A program made the position numbers and the translations under genes. The notes beneath the pieces are model-generated. The model searched no databases. It was given only the letters and a program-made list of their open reading frames with translations, and had not been told where the DNA came from. A stretch of DNA of 64,000 nt from Streptomyces sp. 549 (lineage in GTDB: Bacteria > Actinomycetota > Actinomycetes > Streptomycetales > Streptomycetaceae). Of this stretch, positions 32,802-41,832 are shown in pieces. The first letter of the stretch is position 1; every line of letters starts with the position of its first letter. The DNA lies in contig NZ_JASKMT010000003.1 of NCBI RefSeq assembly GCF_030124175.1, forward strand, positions 186,001-250,000, in the 5' to 3' direction.

Positions 32802-34400
32802 TCAGCGGAGGCGGAGTGCCTTCAGCGCCTTGAGCGAGCGGGTCATGAACTCGGCGTAGCCGGCGTCGTCCATGCCGAGGGAGGGTGCCATGGGCAGCAG
32901 CCGCTGGTGGGCGATGGTCTGCGCCTCGGTGTACTTCAGGATGCCCTCCGAGCCGTGCCGCCGGCCGAGCCCGGAGTCGCCCATGCCGCCCATCGGCGCG
33001 CCCGTGCTGCCGTAGGCCGCGGCGTAGCCCTCGTTGATGTTGACGGTGCCGCTGCGCAGGCGGGCGGCGAGCGTGCCGGCGCGCCGGGCGGAGCCGGACC
33101 AGATGCTGGCGTTCAGCCCGTACGGCGTGTCGTTGGCGCGGGCGACGGCGTCGGCCGGGTCGGTGAAGCGGTAGACGGAGACCACCGGCCCGAACGTCTC
33201 CTCGGTGCAGACGGCCATCGGCTCCTCGACGCCGTCGAGCACCGTCGGCTCGTAGAACAGCGGGCCGACGTCCGGCCGCGGCCTGCCGCCCGCGAGTACG
33301 GTGGCGCCCTTCTCGACGGCCTCCTCCACGTGCCGGGTGACGTTCGCCAGTTGGGCCTGCGAGACGAGCGAGCCCATGTCTGCGCCGTAGGCCAGGGCGG
33401 AGCCGAGCCGGACGGCCCGGGTCCGGGCCACGAACCGCTCCAGGAACGCGTCGGCCACCGCCTCGTGCACGAAGAGGCGCTCGATGGAGATGCACAGCTG
33501 CCCGGCCGAGGAGAAGCAGGCCCGCACAGCACCGGCCGCGGCCCGGTCCAGGTCGGCGTCGTCCAGCACGATCATCGCGTTCTTGCCGCCCAGCTCCAGC
33601 GAGCAGCCCACCAGCCGGGCCGCCGCACGCTGGGCCACCTCGCGTCCGGTGCGGGTGGAACCGGTGAAGGACACGTAGTCGCCCCGGTCCACGACCTCGG
33701 GGCCGATGACCGGCCCGTCACCGAGCACGACCTGCCACAGCTCGGCGGGCAGCCCGGCCTCGATCAGCACGGACCGCGCCCACAGGGCGGTCAGGGCCGT
33801 CTCGGTGTCGGGCTTCATGACGACCGCGTTGCCCGCGACGAAGGCCGGCAGCGCGTCACCGACCGACAGCTCCAGCGGGTAGTTCCAGGGGGCGATCTGC
33901 CCGACGACACCGCGCGGCTGCCGCAGCTCGCGCGTCTGGGTCAGGACGGGGATCGCGCCGGTGTGCCGCTTGGGCCTCAGGTAGGCGGGCCCGCGGCGGC
34001 CGTAGTGCCGCGCGCTGTTGGCGACGGCCTGGACCTCCTCGTGGGCGTGCAGCCGGGCCTTCCCCGTCTCCAGCTGGATGAGGTCCAGCACCTCGCTCTG
34101 GCGCCGGAGCACCAGGTCGTGGAACCGCAGCAGCACCGCGGCGCGCTCCCGCACCGGGCGGTCCGCCCATTCCCGCTGCGCCGAGCGGGCCCGGTCGAAC
34201 GCCTCGGCCACGTCCTCGGGGGCGGCCAGCGGCAGGTCCGCCAACTTCTCCCCGGTGAAGGGGCTGTGGCATGCCGTGGTGCCGGAGCCGGGCACGCCGG
34301 CGGTGAGCCGGGCTACCAGTTCGGGCGTGACCACGTCGGCCGCTGTGCGGGCACCTGAGGGAGTGGGCGCCACCGGGTTGCTGTCCTGCGAGTTGGTCAT
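32802..34400 (-). CDS. Succinate-semialdehyde dehydrogenase, NAD(P)+
   Basis: A 532-residue aldehyde dehydrogenase. PWNYPLELS forms the cofactor and oxyanion region, FTGSTRTGREV the Rossmann loop, and LELGGKN holds the general base E269. SSAGQLCISIERL holds the nucleophile C303, and EETFGPVVSVYRF completes the family signature. The closest type is the succinic semialdehyde dehydrogenase branch, feeding GABA or semialdehyde into the TCA cycle. The N-terminal 45 residues are a non-conserved extension. The ATG lies seven bases after TACGCT with no Shine-Dalgarno, so the transcript is probably leaderless. Exact substrate could also be another short aldehyde. Confidence 0.88.
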   Translation of the reverse strand: MTNSQDSNPVAPTPSGARTAADVVTPELVARLTAGVPGSGTTACHSPFTGEKLADLPLAAPEDVAEAFDRARSAQREWADRPVRERAAVLLRFHDLVLRRQSEVLDLIQLETGKARLHAHEEVQAVANSARHYGRRGPAYLRPKRHTGAIPVLTQTRELRQPRGVVGQIAPWNYPLELSVGDALPAFVAGNAVVMKPDTETALTALWARSVLIEAGLPAELWQVVLGDGPVIGPEVVDRGDYVSFTGSTRTGREVAQRAAARLVGCSLELGGKNAMIVLDDADLDRAAAGAVRACFSSAGQLCISIERLFVHEAVADAFLERFVARTRAVRLGSALAYGADMGSLVSQAQLANVTRHVEEAVEKGATVLAGGRPRPDVGPLFYEPTVLDGVEEPMAVCTEETFGPVVSVYRFTDPADAVARANDTPYGLNASIWSGSARRAGTLAARLRSGTVNINEGYAAAYGSTGAPMGGMGDSGLGRRHGSEGILKYTEAQTIAHQRLLPMAPSLGMDDAGYAEFMTRSLKALKALRLR

Positions 34401-34430
34401 AACGGCGAGCGTAAGCCCGTGGCACCGACC

Positions 34431-34442
34431 GTGGGTACCCAC
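34431..34442. promoter_or_regulatory. 12-bp perfect palindrome upstream of the SSADH gene
   Basis: GTGGGTACCCAC is fully self-complementary and lies about 20 bases upstream of the probable -10 of the dehydrogenase gene, next to GGTAACC. The position suits an operator. No cognate regulator is adjacent. Confidence 0.45.
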
Positions 34443-34489
34443 CGGTAACCATTTTCACGGAATCCGCCAGTGAATGCTGGCAGATAGCG

Positions 34490-34672
34490 GTGGCTGTGGT
34501 CTGCCGGCTGGTCACGGCCGCCGGGCACACCGTGCTCGCCGCCGTCGACGAGCCCCACCTGCCCGTGGCGCTGGCCACCGCCCTCGCCGTCTTCACCCTG
34601 ACCACCCGCCTGTGTTCTCGGCGCGCCCGTGCGGCCGTCGGTCAGACCGTGGCGTCGAGGTCTTCGGCGTAG
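34490..34672 (+). CDS. Possible small membrane protein, uncertain
   Basis: A 60-residue frame beginning with GTG has nearly all G/C third positions up to about codon 45 and encodes a hydrophobic stretch (LPVALATALAVFTLTTRL). It overlaps the 3' end of the convergent TPR gene by 31 bases, and no Shine-Dalgarno is visible. It may be real, a remnant of a larger gene, or chance in GC-rich DNA. Confidence 0.3.
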   Translation: MAVVCRLVTAAGHTVLAAVDEPHLPVALATALAVFTLTTRLCSRRARAAVGQTVASRSSA

Positions 34673-35103
34673 AACCCGATGGCCCTGCGGTAGTCCCGCA
34701 CGGCGGGGTCCTGGCTGGTGGTGGCCAGCAGCGTCAGCAGCAGGCGCATGGCTTCGTGGTGCTCGCCGGTGTTGTACAGCGCCATCGCGAGGAACGTGCG
34801 CAGGCCGCCGTCGTCGGGGTACTCCGCCACACCCCGGCGCAGGACCTCGACAGCACGCGGGTAGTGGCCCAGCACACGGCAGGTGCTGCCCAGGCCGAGC
34901 AGGGCACCCCGGCGGTCCTCGTCGGACAGGCCGGTTCCGGCCAGGCACCGCTCGTAGTAGGGCACGGCCTCGGCCTCCAGGCCCATGCGGTCGTGCGCAC
35001 AGGCCGTCCGGTACGCCAGCCCGGTGTCGTCCGGGAACCGGTCGGCCAACTCCGCAAGTCGGCGTCAGGCCTCTTCCGGATGTTCGTCCTCCACAGCACT
35101 CAT
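34642..35103 (-). pseudogene. TPR-repeat gene interrupted by in-frame TGA
   Basis: The reading frame from the ATG at 35103 encodes MSAVEDEHPEEA, then meets TGA (35065-35067), and continues in the same frame as RRLAELADRFPDDTGLAYRTACAHDRMG... to a normal stop. The continuation is a typical tetratricopeptide-repeat protein (GLEAEAVPYYERCLAGTGL, ALLGLGSTCRVLGHYPRAVEVLRRGVAEYP, LAMALYNTGEHHEAMRLLLTLL). CGA (Arg) at this codon would restore a 153-residue protein by one base change. A TTG at 35049 could restart a 135-residue protein. TPR proteins bind other proteins. Either a recent nonsense mutation, a sequence error, or restart at the internal codon. Confidence 0.7.
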
Positions 35104-35158
35104 CCGCCCATCCTCGCAACCGTCACGACTCCTCCGGCGACCCACCCGGACCGCCCGG

Positions 35159-35719
35159 TCACCCGTCGCGGCGTCTGCGGCTTCGGTGCGCGGCCACCCG
35201 TGCACGCGAAGCGCACCGCGTGGAGCAGTAACGCCGGGGGCTTCCGGGCGCGTCGTCCAGGTAGTACGCGGAACAGCCGGCTGCGGCGCACACGCCCCAT
35301 GTGAGGCGGCCGTGTTCGCTCAGTCGCTGGGCGAGGGCCATGCTGCTCGAAGCGACGAACCACTCGTCCCACCCTGCTTCGTCGCCACGGTCCACGTGGA
35401 GGTGCCAGCCGTGGCCGTCGTGCCGGGTCAGCCTCGGCCTCGCCCCGCAGGCGTCCAGCAGTTGGTTGAGCGCCTGTGCGGCCCGATCCACGTCCGTTTC
35501 GGCGAGGACGGCGGACATCCGGACGACGGCCCGGCGCAGGCCCTCGGCGTCCGCCGCCGAGAACGCTCCCCCGGTGAGGTCCTCGGGCCGTTCTCCGTGA
35601 TGCAGCAGAATCTCGGCCAGCCCGCTCCTGGCGAGGTCGGGCTGCTCGCGTAGCGCGTTCGCGAGAGTGAGCAGCCGATGCGCCGGACGGAAACCTCGCG
35701 GGGAGTCAGGGGTACCCAT
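35159..35719 (-). CDS. CGNR zinc-finger transcription regulator (ABATE domain)
   Basis: A 186-residue regulator. Residues 1-135 form the ABATE-type stress-sensing region (LLTLANALREQPDL...). The C-terminal CGNR zinc finger has C-x4-C in WGVCAAAGCSAYYLD and CSTRCASRARVAAHRSRRR, giving four Cys and a basic DNA-binding tail. AGGAGGAG sits just before the ATG. It is divergent from an MFS transporter gene with 88 bases between, a common regulator-exporter layout, so it probably controls both genes through the inverted repeat between them. Confidence 0.88.
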   Translation of the reverse strand: MGTPDSPRGFRPAHRLLTLANALREQPDLARSGLAEILLHHGERPEDLTGGAFSAADAEGLRRAVVRMSAVLAETDVDRAAQALNQLLDACGARPRLTRHDGHGWHLHVDRGDEAGWDEWFVASSSMALAQRLSEHGRLTWGVCAAAGCSAYYLDDAPGSPRRYCSTRCASRARVAAHRSRRRRDG

Positions 35720-35765
35720 CTTCTCCTCCTTCTACGAACCTGCCCCGCGTCCCCGCCGAGGCCTT

Positions 35766-35793
35766 GTAACGTCTTATATAGATTAGCCGTTAC
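35766..35793. promoter_or_regulatory. Inverted-repeat operator between CGNR regulator and MFS gene
   Basis: GTAACG and CGTTAC are separated by 16 bases containing TATATAGATT, an AT-rich island likely to be a -10 region. The arms flank the promoter, so protein binding there would block transcription. The CGNR protein is the natural candidate. Confidence 0.55.
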
Positions 35794-35807
35794 GAAGGTG
35801 GTGAGGA

Positions 35808-37052
35808 GTGGCGCGCGTGTCCTACCCCGTGCGGCTCTACACGGCGACGGCGTTCTCCGCTCGGCTGGCCGACGAGGGCATGCCGGTTGCCGTGGTTCTG
35901 CTGGCCCTCCACCGCACCGGCAGCCCGGGGCAGGGGGCGTTCGTCCTCACCGCGTGGCTGGCTCCGCATGTGCTGGCCGCACCGCTGACCGGCGCGGCGG
36001 TGGCGCGCGTACGCCGTCCGGTGGCCCTGTACGCGGGCGCGCTGGCTGCCTTCGCCGTCTCGATCGCGGTGCTGTCCCTGGCGGTGGGCCGGCTTCCCAC
36101 CGCACTGTCGTGCGCGATCGCCGTGGCCGGAGGGAGCTGCGGTCCCTTCGTCTCGGGTGGGCTGTCCAGCCTGGTGGCCGGGCTCGCCTCGCCCGGCCCC
36201 GCCCGGGACAATGCCTACGCGTGGGATGCGGCGGTCTACAACGCGGCCTCCGCAGCCGGACCTGCGGCTGTCGCCGCGCTTGCCGCGCTGCTGTCCCCGG
36301 CCACCGCCATGGTCGTGCTCGGTGGCAGCTCCGCGTGCGCCGCCGCGTTGGTCGTCGGCGTCCTCCACGGGCGCGCACCGGACGCACCGCCGAGTCCCCG
36401 CGAGGCCGCCGTCAGTGTGAGGACTCCGGTGCTGCGAGAGGCGGTCGCCGGGCTGTCCGTGATCATGAGCGTGCGGGAGCTTCGGGCCGTGACCGCTGCC
36501 ACCAGTACGGCGTTCGTGGGTCTCGGTGCGCTGTCGACCACCGCCGTGCTGCTCACCGACAGCTGGGGGCGTCCGAGCCTCGCCGGACTGCTGCTGACGG
36601 GTTTTGCCCTCGGTGCGCTGGCCGGGTGTGTGCTCGCCGCGCGGCAGCGCAAGCCCTGGACCGCCCACCGCATGGTGACCGTGGGCCTGTCGGGAACCGG
36701 CCTGGCGCTGGGCGCCGCCGCGTGGAGCCCTCATCCGGCACTCAGCGCTGCCGTCTTCGCCGTGGCCGGGATGTGCGACGGCCCGGTGCTCAGCGCCACC
36801 CTGCGCCTGCGCGCGGATCACACACCTGCTCGCCTGCGCGCCCACGTCTTCACGGTCGGCGCCGGGTTGAAGATCTCGGCAGCGGCGTGCGGCGCCGCGC
36901 TGGTCGGCGTCGCCGCGGGCATGCCGCCGGCGCTGCTCCTGCTCACCATCGCCGGACTGCAACTCGCCGCCGCACTGCTCTACCTGCTGCTGCGAGCGGC
37001 CCCGGACCCGGACCCGGACCCGGGCCCGGACCCGGCCCCGGGTCCGCTCTGA
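35808..37052 (+). CDS. MFS transporter
   Basis: A 414-residue major facilitator with about 12 hydrophobic segments and no large loops. It begins MARVSYPVRLYTATAFSARLADEGMPVAVVLLALHRTG, as in actinobacterial MFS drug/metabolite exporters. GTG start has GGTGGTGAGGA just upstream. Cytoplasmic membrane; proton-coupled export is the family rule. Substrate unknown. The divergent CGNR regulator suggests induction by its substrate or stress. The last 15 residues are a PDPDPDPGPDPAPG tail encoded by a CCGGAC-type DNA repeat. Confidence 0.88.
   Translation: MARVSYPVRLYTATAFSARLADEGMPVAVVLLALHRTGSPGQGAFVLTAWLAPHVLAAPLTGAAVARVRRPVALYAGALAAFAVSIAVLSLAVGRLPTALSCAIAVAGGSCGPFVSGGLSSLVAGLASPGPARDNAYAWDAAVYNAASAAGPAAVAALAALLSPATAMVVLGGSSACAAALVVGVLHGRAPDAPPSPREAAVSVRTPVLREAVAGLSVIMSVRELRAVTAATSTAFVGLGALSTTAVLLTDSWGRPSLAGLLLTGFALGALAGCVLAARQRKPWTAHRMVTVGLSGTGLALGAAAWSPHPALSAAVFAVAGMCDGPVLSATLRLRADHTPARLRAHVFTVGAGLKISAAACGAALVGVAAGMPPALLLLTIAGLQLAAALLYLLLRAAPDPDPDPGPDPAPGPL
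37004..37045. repeat. Six-base tandem repeat encoding a Pro-Asp tail
   Basis: About seven imperfect CGGACC/CGGGCC units form the 3' end of the MFS gene. The repeat could change copy number by slippage without frameshift. Confidence 0.7.
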
Positions 37053-37095
37053 TCCCGCCGCTCCCACGTCGCGGGGCCGCACGCCCGAACGGGTG

Positions 37096-39531
37096 TCAGC
37101 CGGTGGCGCGGTAGGTGTCGACGATCTGGGAGAAGTGGGCGTCGATCTCGGCCTGTCTGCTCTCCGGGCCGCGGACGAGCACCACGTGGTACTTGTTGCC
37201 GAGCACCATCGCCCGGTTGCGCAGCACCACCTTGCCGCTGCCGCCTTCCCAGCCGAACTCGCCCTCGGCCATGGCTGTCTCGCCGACGGTGATGCTGCGG
37301 ACGCCGCTGACCGTCTTCCAGCCGTTGCTGTCGCGGTAGGCGGCCAGCTCGGGCTGGTCGGCTAGCTGGTAGGCGCGCGGGTCGGTGCCGAAGCGGTCGG
37401 TGCCGTCCCGGCCGGGCACCACGACGACCTCCAGGTCGCCCTTGCTGAACCGGACCTGGCCGCCGCTGGTCTGACCCCGGGCCCAGCCCTCCGGTACCGC
37501 GATGCGGAACCCGGACGGATCGTCCCGGATGGTGTAGCCGGCGGGCGCCGGGCCGCCCGGCTGGGTGGACTGCGGGGTCCGGTCGCTGCCGGGTGTGCTC
37601 GGTGCGGCGGACGCGGACGGCGGGGTCGAGGGCGCGTCGGCACTGGGAGCGGGGGCCGGCTCGGCGTTGCCGGGGTCGTCGCTGACCGTGCCGCGCTGGT
37701 TGGTGGTGCCGCCCGCGGTGTCGGCCTTCGGCATGAAGGCCACCGCGTAGACGACCGCGCCGACCAGACCCAGCAGCACCAGCACGAGCAGCAGGCGGCC
37801 CAGCCGCTGCGGGTTGTGGGCACGCTGCGCGCGGCGGTGGCGGCGCCGCTCGACGTGCACCGGATGCTTCTCCGCCTTGCGTCGCCTGACCAGTTCACCG
37901 CGTCGCCGCAGGATCGGCAGGCGGCGCGGGTCGGTTCGACCGCCGGGCTCCAGCAGCGGCTGCGCGGTGACGGTGCGGCGGCCGACTTCGGGTTCGGGCG
38001 CGGACCGGATGATGGACCGCAGCCAGCCGCTCAGTTCCTCGAACTGCGTGCGCTCGGTCGGGTCGGGACGCAGCAGCGACTCGATGACGGGACGCAGCGC
38101 GCCGCACTCCTCGGCGAACGCGGGCGGCTCGGAGCAGACGCACTGCACCAGGTCGGTGACGCTCTCCTCCGGGTAGGGGGCGTGGCCCTGGACGGCGCGG
38201 AACAGCAGCGCGCCGAGGGCCCACAGGTCGGCGGCGGGGCCGACGGGCGGGGCCAGCCGCCAGTTCTCGTAGACGGGCCCGGCCTGTTCGGGCGCCCAGC
38301 GTTCGGTGACGGCGCCGACCATCGTCATGCGGGCCTGCCGGGCGCGCTCGGCGGCGAGCGCGGTGGTGGGCCCGCGGTAGCGGCCGTCGTCACCGGGATC
38401 GGGTGCGCCCCAGGCGACGGACCGCTCGTCGTCCTCGTCGTCCGGGGTGTCCGGGGCGGCCTGGCCGTCGGCGCCGGGGCGCTCCTCGTCCCAGTCGTCG
38501 GCGTACGGGTCGGCGGAGTGCGCGTCGTCGGCGTACGCGACCTCCCCGTACCCGCCATCCCCGTACCCGCCGTCGCCGTACGCCCCTTCCCCGTACGCGA
38601 CCTCCCCGTGCGGCCCTTCGCCGTCGCCGGTGCGGCGGGCGGTGTAGGGGGCGGGCAGGTCGGCGGGGAACGGGGACGGGGCGCGGGTGGCAGGTCCGGG
38701 CTTGTCGCCGCCCCAGGGGCCGTGCCGGGGCCGCTCCTCCTCGGCGACGCCCGCGCCGCTGCGGGCGGCGGCGGCGCCGGCCCGGTAGGCGGCGATGGCA
38801 CCGCTGCGGGCCGCGCGGTGCGGCACGGCCGCACGTCCGGCGGACGACTCCGCGGTCTTGGTCGGTTCGACCGCCGCCGGGGCCTTCGCGGCCTGGCCGC
38901 GTCCGCCGGCAGGCGGGGCGGGCGGTCGCGGGTCCGGGGCCATCGGGCCCTCGGTGGGCAGCGGGTCGTAACCGCAGAGCGCCTCCTCCGCGGCGCCCGA
39001 CGCGAGACCCGTGAGCAGGGCCCGGCCGTCGTCGCAGATCAGCACGGAGCGGGCGGTGATGTTGCGGTGGGTCCACCCGAAGGTGTGGACGGCGCTGAGC
39101 GCGGCGAGCAGGTCGGCGGCGATCTCGGCGGCCCGGTGCGGGCTCAGCGGCCGGTCGGCGAGCACGGCGGCCAGCGGCCGGGCGGCGACGAGTTCGCTGA
39201 CGATCCACAGGCCGTCGTCCTCGACGAAGACGTCGAAGACCTGGTCGAGGCGGGGGTGGTCGGGTATGCGGGCGGCGGACAGGGCCGCCTCGACGGCACG
39301 GCGGACGGCGGGGTCGGCCGGGGCCCGGGTCGCTCGGCCCGCGGTGAGGCCGCCACCGGGTTCGCCGACGACCTCGGCGTCCACGACCTCGGGCAGCGGG
39401 ACCTGGCGGACGAGGACCTCCTGCCCGCTGGCGGTGTCGTAGGCGCGGGCCTCGCGAAGTTCGTACTCGTCGGAAGGAGGAAGCGGCAAGCGGTAGCGCT
39501 CGGCCAGCAACCTGCCGGCGTAATCGTCCAC
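37096..39531 (-). CDS. Membrane Ser/Thr pseudokinase with activation-loop insertion
   Basis: An 811-residue kinase-like protein missing the catalytic residues. The catalytic loop reads HRN (155-157) instead of HRD, and the DFG site reads TGLAS (174-178). No Gly-rich loop or VAVK lysine is seen in the first 50 residues. APE is kept at 413-415 and DLWALG at 435-440, so the fold is present. A ~210-residue disordered insertion, with YGDGG repeats, sits between the degenerate DFG and APE. One TM segment lies at about 578-599, followed by a Pro/Ser/Ala linker and an extracellular domain (about 655-810, FRIAVPEGWARG...). GTG with GGGAGG. From memory, S. coelicolor has a kinase cluster here, one of which targets spore wall synthesis; equivalence is inferred. 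It could be a scaffold or sensor for the neighbouring active kinase. Confidence 0.85.
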   Translation of the reverse strand: MDDYAGRLLAERYRLPLPPSDEYELREARAYDTASGQEVLVRQVPLPEVVDAEVVGEPGGGLTAGRATRAPADPAVRRAVEAALSAARIPDHPRLDQVFDVFVEDDGLWIVSELVAARPLAAVLADRPLSPHRAAEIAADLLAALSAVHTFGWTHRNITARSVLICDDGRALLTGLASGAAEEALCGYDPLPTEGPMAPDPRPPAPPAGGRGQAAKAPAAVEPTKTAESSAGRAAVPHRAARSGAIAAYRAGAAAARSGAGVAEEERPRHGPWGGDKPGPATRAPSPFPADLPAPYTARRTGDGEGPHGEVAYGEGAYGDGGYGDGGYGEVAYADDAHSADPYADDWDEERPGADGQAAPDTPDDEDDERSVAWGAPDPGDDGRYRGPTTALAAERARQARMTMVGAVTERWAPEQAGPVYENWRLAPPVGPAADLWALGALLFRAVQGHAPYPEESVTDLVQCVCSEPPAFAEECGALRPVIESLLRPDPTERTQFEELSGWLRSIIRSAPEPEVGRRTVTAQPLLEPGGRTDPRRLPILRRRGELVRRRKAEKHPVHVERRRHRRAQRAHNPQRLGRLLLVLVLLGLVGAVVYAVAFMPKADTAGGTTNQRGTVSDDPGNAEPAPAPSADAPSTPPSASAAPSTPGSDRTPQSTQPGGPAPAGYTIRDDPSGFRIAVPEGWARGQTSGGQVRFSKGDLEVVVVPGRDGTDRFGTDPRAYQLADQPELAAYRDSNGWKTVSGVRSITVGETAMAEGEFGWEGGSGKVVLRNRAMVLGNKYHVVLVRGPESRQAEIDAHFSQIVDTYRATG

Positions 39532-39992
39532 AACGCCTCCCCACAGCGTGCGAAACCGTCAAATCCGCTCCGCATCGGCCTGATTGCGGATGCGTACGGC
39601 CTCCGGACATTCACGATACGTGGCAACTCGGCCCAGTGGGACGGCTCCGGGCCAACTGCGGCCGGTCCGGGACCGGGGCGCGGGGCGTGCGCCGGGGGCC
39701 TCGGCCGTGCTCTCCGGGCGTCGCAGGTGCGCGGCCGGAGACTTCACCCGTTCGGCGGCGGCCGTGTGGTCGCGGCCGGCGGCCCGGGCGATGCTGTGAC
39801 GTGATCAGAGGAGGCGGATCGATCCCGCACGGCACCCACCGCTCCGACGGCACCCACCGGACCACCACACCCACCGACGTGCCCACGTCACGGAGGCCCC
39901 GAGCACGGTCGTGGCCGCCCCGCGCACGGTGTTGACGGTCCCGAGCACGGTGACGACCCCGAGCACGACGGTGAGGACCCCGGAGGAGGACG
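39532..39992. other. Intergenic region upstream of the GH15 gene
   Basis: There is no supported gene on either strand. It has an AT-richer stretch just upstream of the pseudokinase start (promoter candidate) and three copies of CCCGAGCACG near 39897-39965. Divergent promoters for the pseudokinase and GH15 genes are expected here. Confidence 0.4.
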
Positions 39993-41825
39993 ATGCGACG
40001 CTATCCGCCCATCGCCGAGCACGGCCTGATCGGGGACCTCCAGACCTGCGCACTGGTTTCCTCCGAGGGGGTGCTGAACTGGTTCTGCGCACCGCGCTTC
40101 GACTCCCCGAGCGTCTTCGCCGGGCTTCTCGACCACGACCGCGGCGGCTACTTCGCGATCACCGTGGACCATCCCGGGACCACCGTGCGGCAGTTGTACC
40201 TGGCCGACACGGCGATCCTCGTGACGCGCTTCCTCTCCCGGCAGGGCGTCGGCGAGGTCGCCGACTTCATGCCGCTCGGTTCGCCGGGCACGGTCAGCGA
40301 CCGCCACCGGATCGTGCGGATCATGCGGGTGGTGCGCGGCACCGTGCAGTTCACTCTGCGGTGCCGCCCCCGCTTCGACTACGGCCGCCAGACGCACGGA
40401 CTTGTCCTCGGTGAGCGCGACGCCCACTTCCGGGGCCCCGGCATCGCCGCCCACCTTCAGGCCGTCGGCCCCGTCCGGTTGGAACGCGACGGAGAGGACG
40501 TGGAGGCCGCGGTGGAGCTGCGTGCGGGCCAGTTGGCCGCGGTCGTGCTGACGACGGACAGCGCGGATGCCGAGCCGCCCTCCCCGGTCACGCCGGAGTC
40601 GCTGCACGCGGAGTTCGACGCCGTGCGGCGCTTCTGGCACACCTGGGTGGGCCGGTGCCGGTACCGGGGGCGCTGGCAGGAGACGGTGAACCGCTCCGCG
40701 ATCACCCTCAAACTGCTCACCTACGCGCCCACCGGAGCACCGATCGCCGCCGCGACGACGGGCCTGCCCGAGGAGGAGGGCGGAGAGCGCAACTGGGACT
40801 ACCGCTACACGTGGGTCCGCGACGCCTCCCTGTCGGTGCGCGCCATGATCGATCTCGGTTTCACCGAGGAGGCCCACGCCTACCGTGCCTGGCTGGGTGC
40901 CCGGTTGCGTGCGGGGAACGCGCCGAACGGGGAGCCGCTGCAGATCATGTACCGCGTCGACGGTGAGCCGGACCTGGCCGAGGAGGTGCTGGACCACCTG
41001 GAGGGGTGGCGCGGCTCGTCTCCGGTGCGGGCGGGCAACGGGGCCGCCGGGCAACTGCAGCTGGACATCTACGGGGAGGCCGTCCATGCGTTCTCGCTGT
41101 CGAGCGGCTCCGCGGACGTGGCCTCCTACGAGGGGTGGCAGAGGGTGACGGGTCTGCTGGACTGGCTCACCTGCAACTGGGACCGGCCCGACGAGGGGAT
41201 CTGGGAGACCCGGGGCGGGCGGAAGGAGTTCACCTTCAGCCGTCTCATGTGCTGGGTGGCCCTGGACCGGGGCATCCGCCAGGCGGCTGCCCACGGGCGC
41301 CCCGCGGACCTGCCTGGCTGGACCGCGGCCCGCGACGCCCTGTTCCACCAGGTCATGGAGCGCGGATGGAGCGAGGAACGCCAGGCGTTCGTGCAGCACT
41401 TCGGCGGTGACGTGCTGGACGCGTCGCTGCTGCTGATGCCGGTGGTCGGCTTCCTCTCGCCGCGCGACCCCCGCTGGCTGTCGACGCTGGACGCCATGGA
41501 GGACGAGTTGGTCCGCGACAGCCTGGTCCACCGCTACGACCCGGCTGCCGCGGCGGACGGCATCAGCGGTGTGGAGGGGACCTTCTCCCTGTGCAGCTTC
41601 CTCTACGTCGACGCACTCGCGCGAGCGGGCCGGCTGGACCAGGCCCGCTACGCGTTCGACAAGATGCTCACGTACGCCAACCATGTCGGCCTGTTCGCGG
41701 AGGAGATCGGGCCGACCGGCGAGCAGTTGGGGAACTTCCCGCAGGCGTTCACCCACCTCGCCCTCATCACGGCGGCGATGGCCCTCGACGCCGAACTCGA
41801 CCGGGCCGCTTCCTCGGCGGCCTGA
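39993..41825 (+). CDS. Glycoside hydrolase family 15 (glucoamylase/trehalase-like)
   Basis: A 610-residue GH15 protein. The N-terminal beta-sandwich begins YPPIAEHGLIGDLQTCALVSSEGVLNWFC; the (alpha/alpha)6 barrel follows with GERNWDYRYTWVRDASL, RPDEGIWETRGG (the E of GIWE being the general-acid candidate), and GLFAEEIGPTGEQLGNFPQAFTHLALI near the end (general-base region). No signal peptide is present, so it is intracellular. The actinobacterial cytoplasmic type is often a trehalase or glucoamylase acting on maltose/trehalose/glycogen-derived sugars; which one cannot be fixed. RBS GGAGGAGG precedes the ATG. It converges on the kinase gene with an 8-base gap. Confidence 0.9.
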   Translation: MRRYPPIAEHGLIGDLQTCALVSSEGVLNWFCAPRFDSPSVFAGLLDHDRGGYFAITVDHPGTTVRQLYLADTAILVTRFLSRQGVGEVADFMPLGSPGTVSDRHRIVRIMRVVRGTVQFTLRCRPRFDYGRQTHGLVLGERDAHFRGPGIAAHLQAVGPVRLERDGEDVEAAVELRAGQLAAVVLTTDSADAEPPSPVTPESLHAEFDAVRRFWHTWVGRCRYRGRWQETVNRSAITLKLLTYAPTGAPIAAATTGLPEEEGGERNWDYRYTWVRDASLSVRAMIDLGFTEEAHAYRAWLGARLRAGNAPNGEPLQIMYRVDGEPDLAEEVLDHLEGWRGSSPVRAGNGAAGQLQLDIYGEAVHAFSLSSGSADVASYEGWQRVTGLLDWLTCNWDRPDEGIWETRGGRKEFTFSRLMCWVALDRGIRQAAAHGRPADLPGWTAARDALFHQVMERGWSEERQAFVQHFGGDVLDASLLLMPVVGFLSPRDPRWLSTLDAMEDELVRDSLVHRYDPAAAADGISGVEGTFSLCSFLYVDALARAGRLDQARYAFDKMLTYANHVGLFAEEIGPTGEQLGNFPQAFTHLALITAAMALDAELDRAASSAA

Positions 41826-41832
41826 CCGCCTG

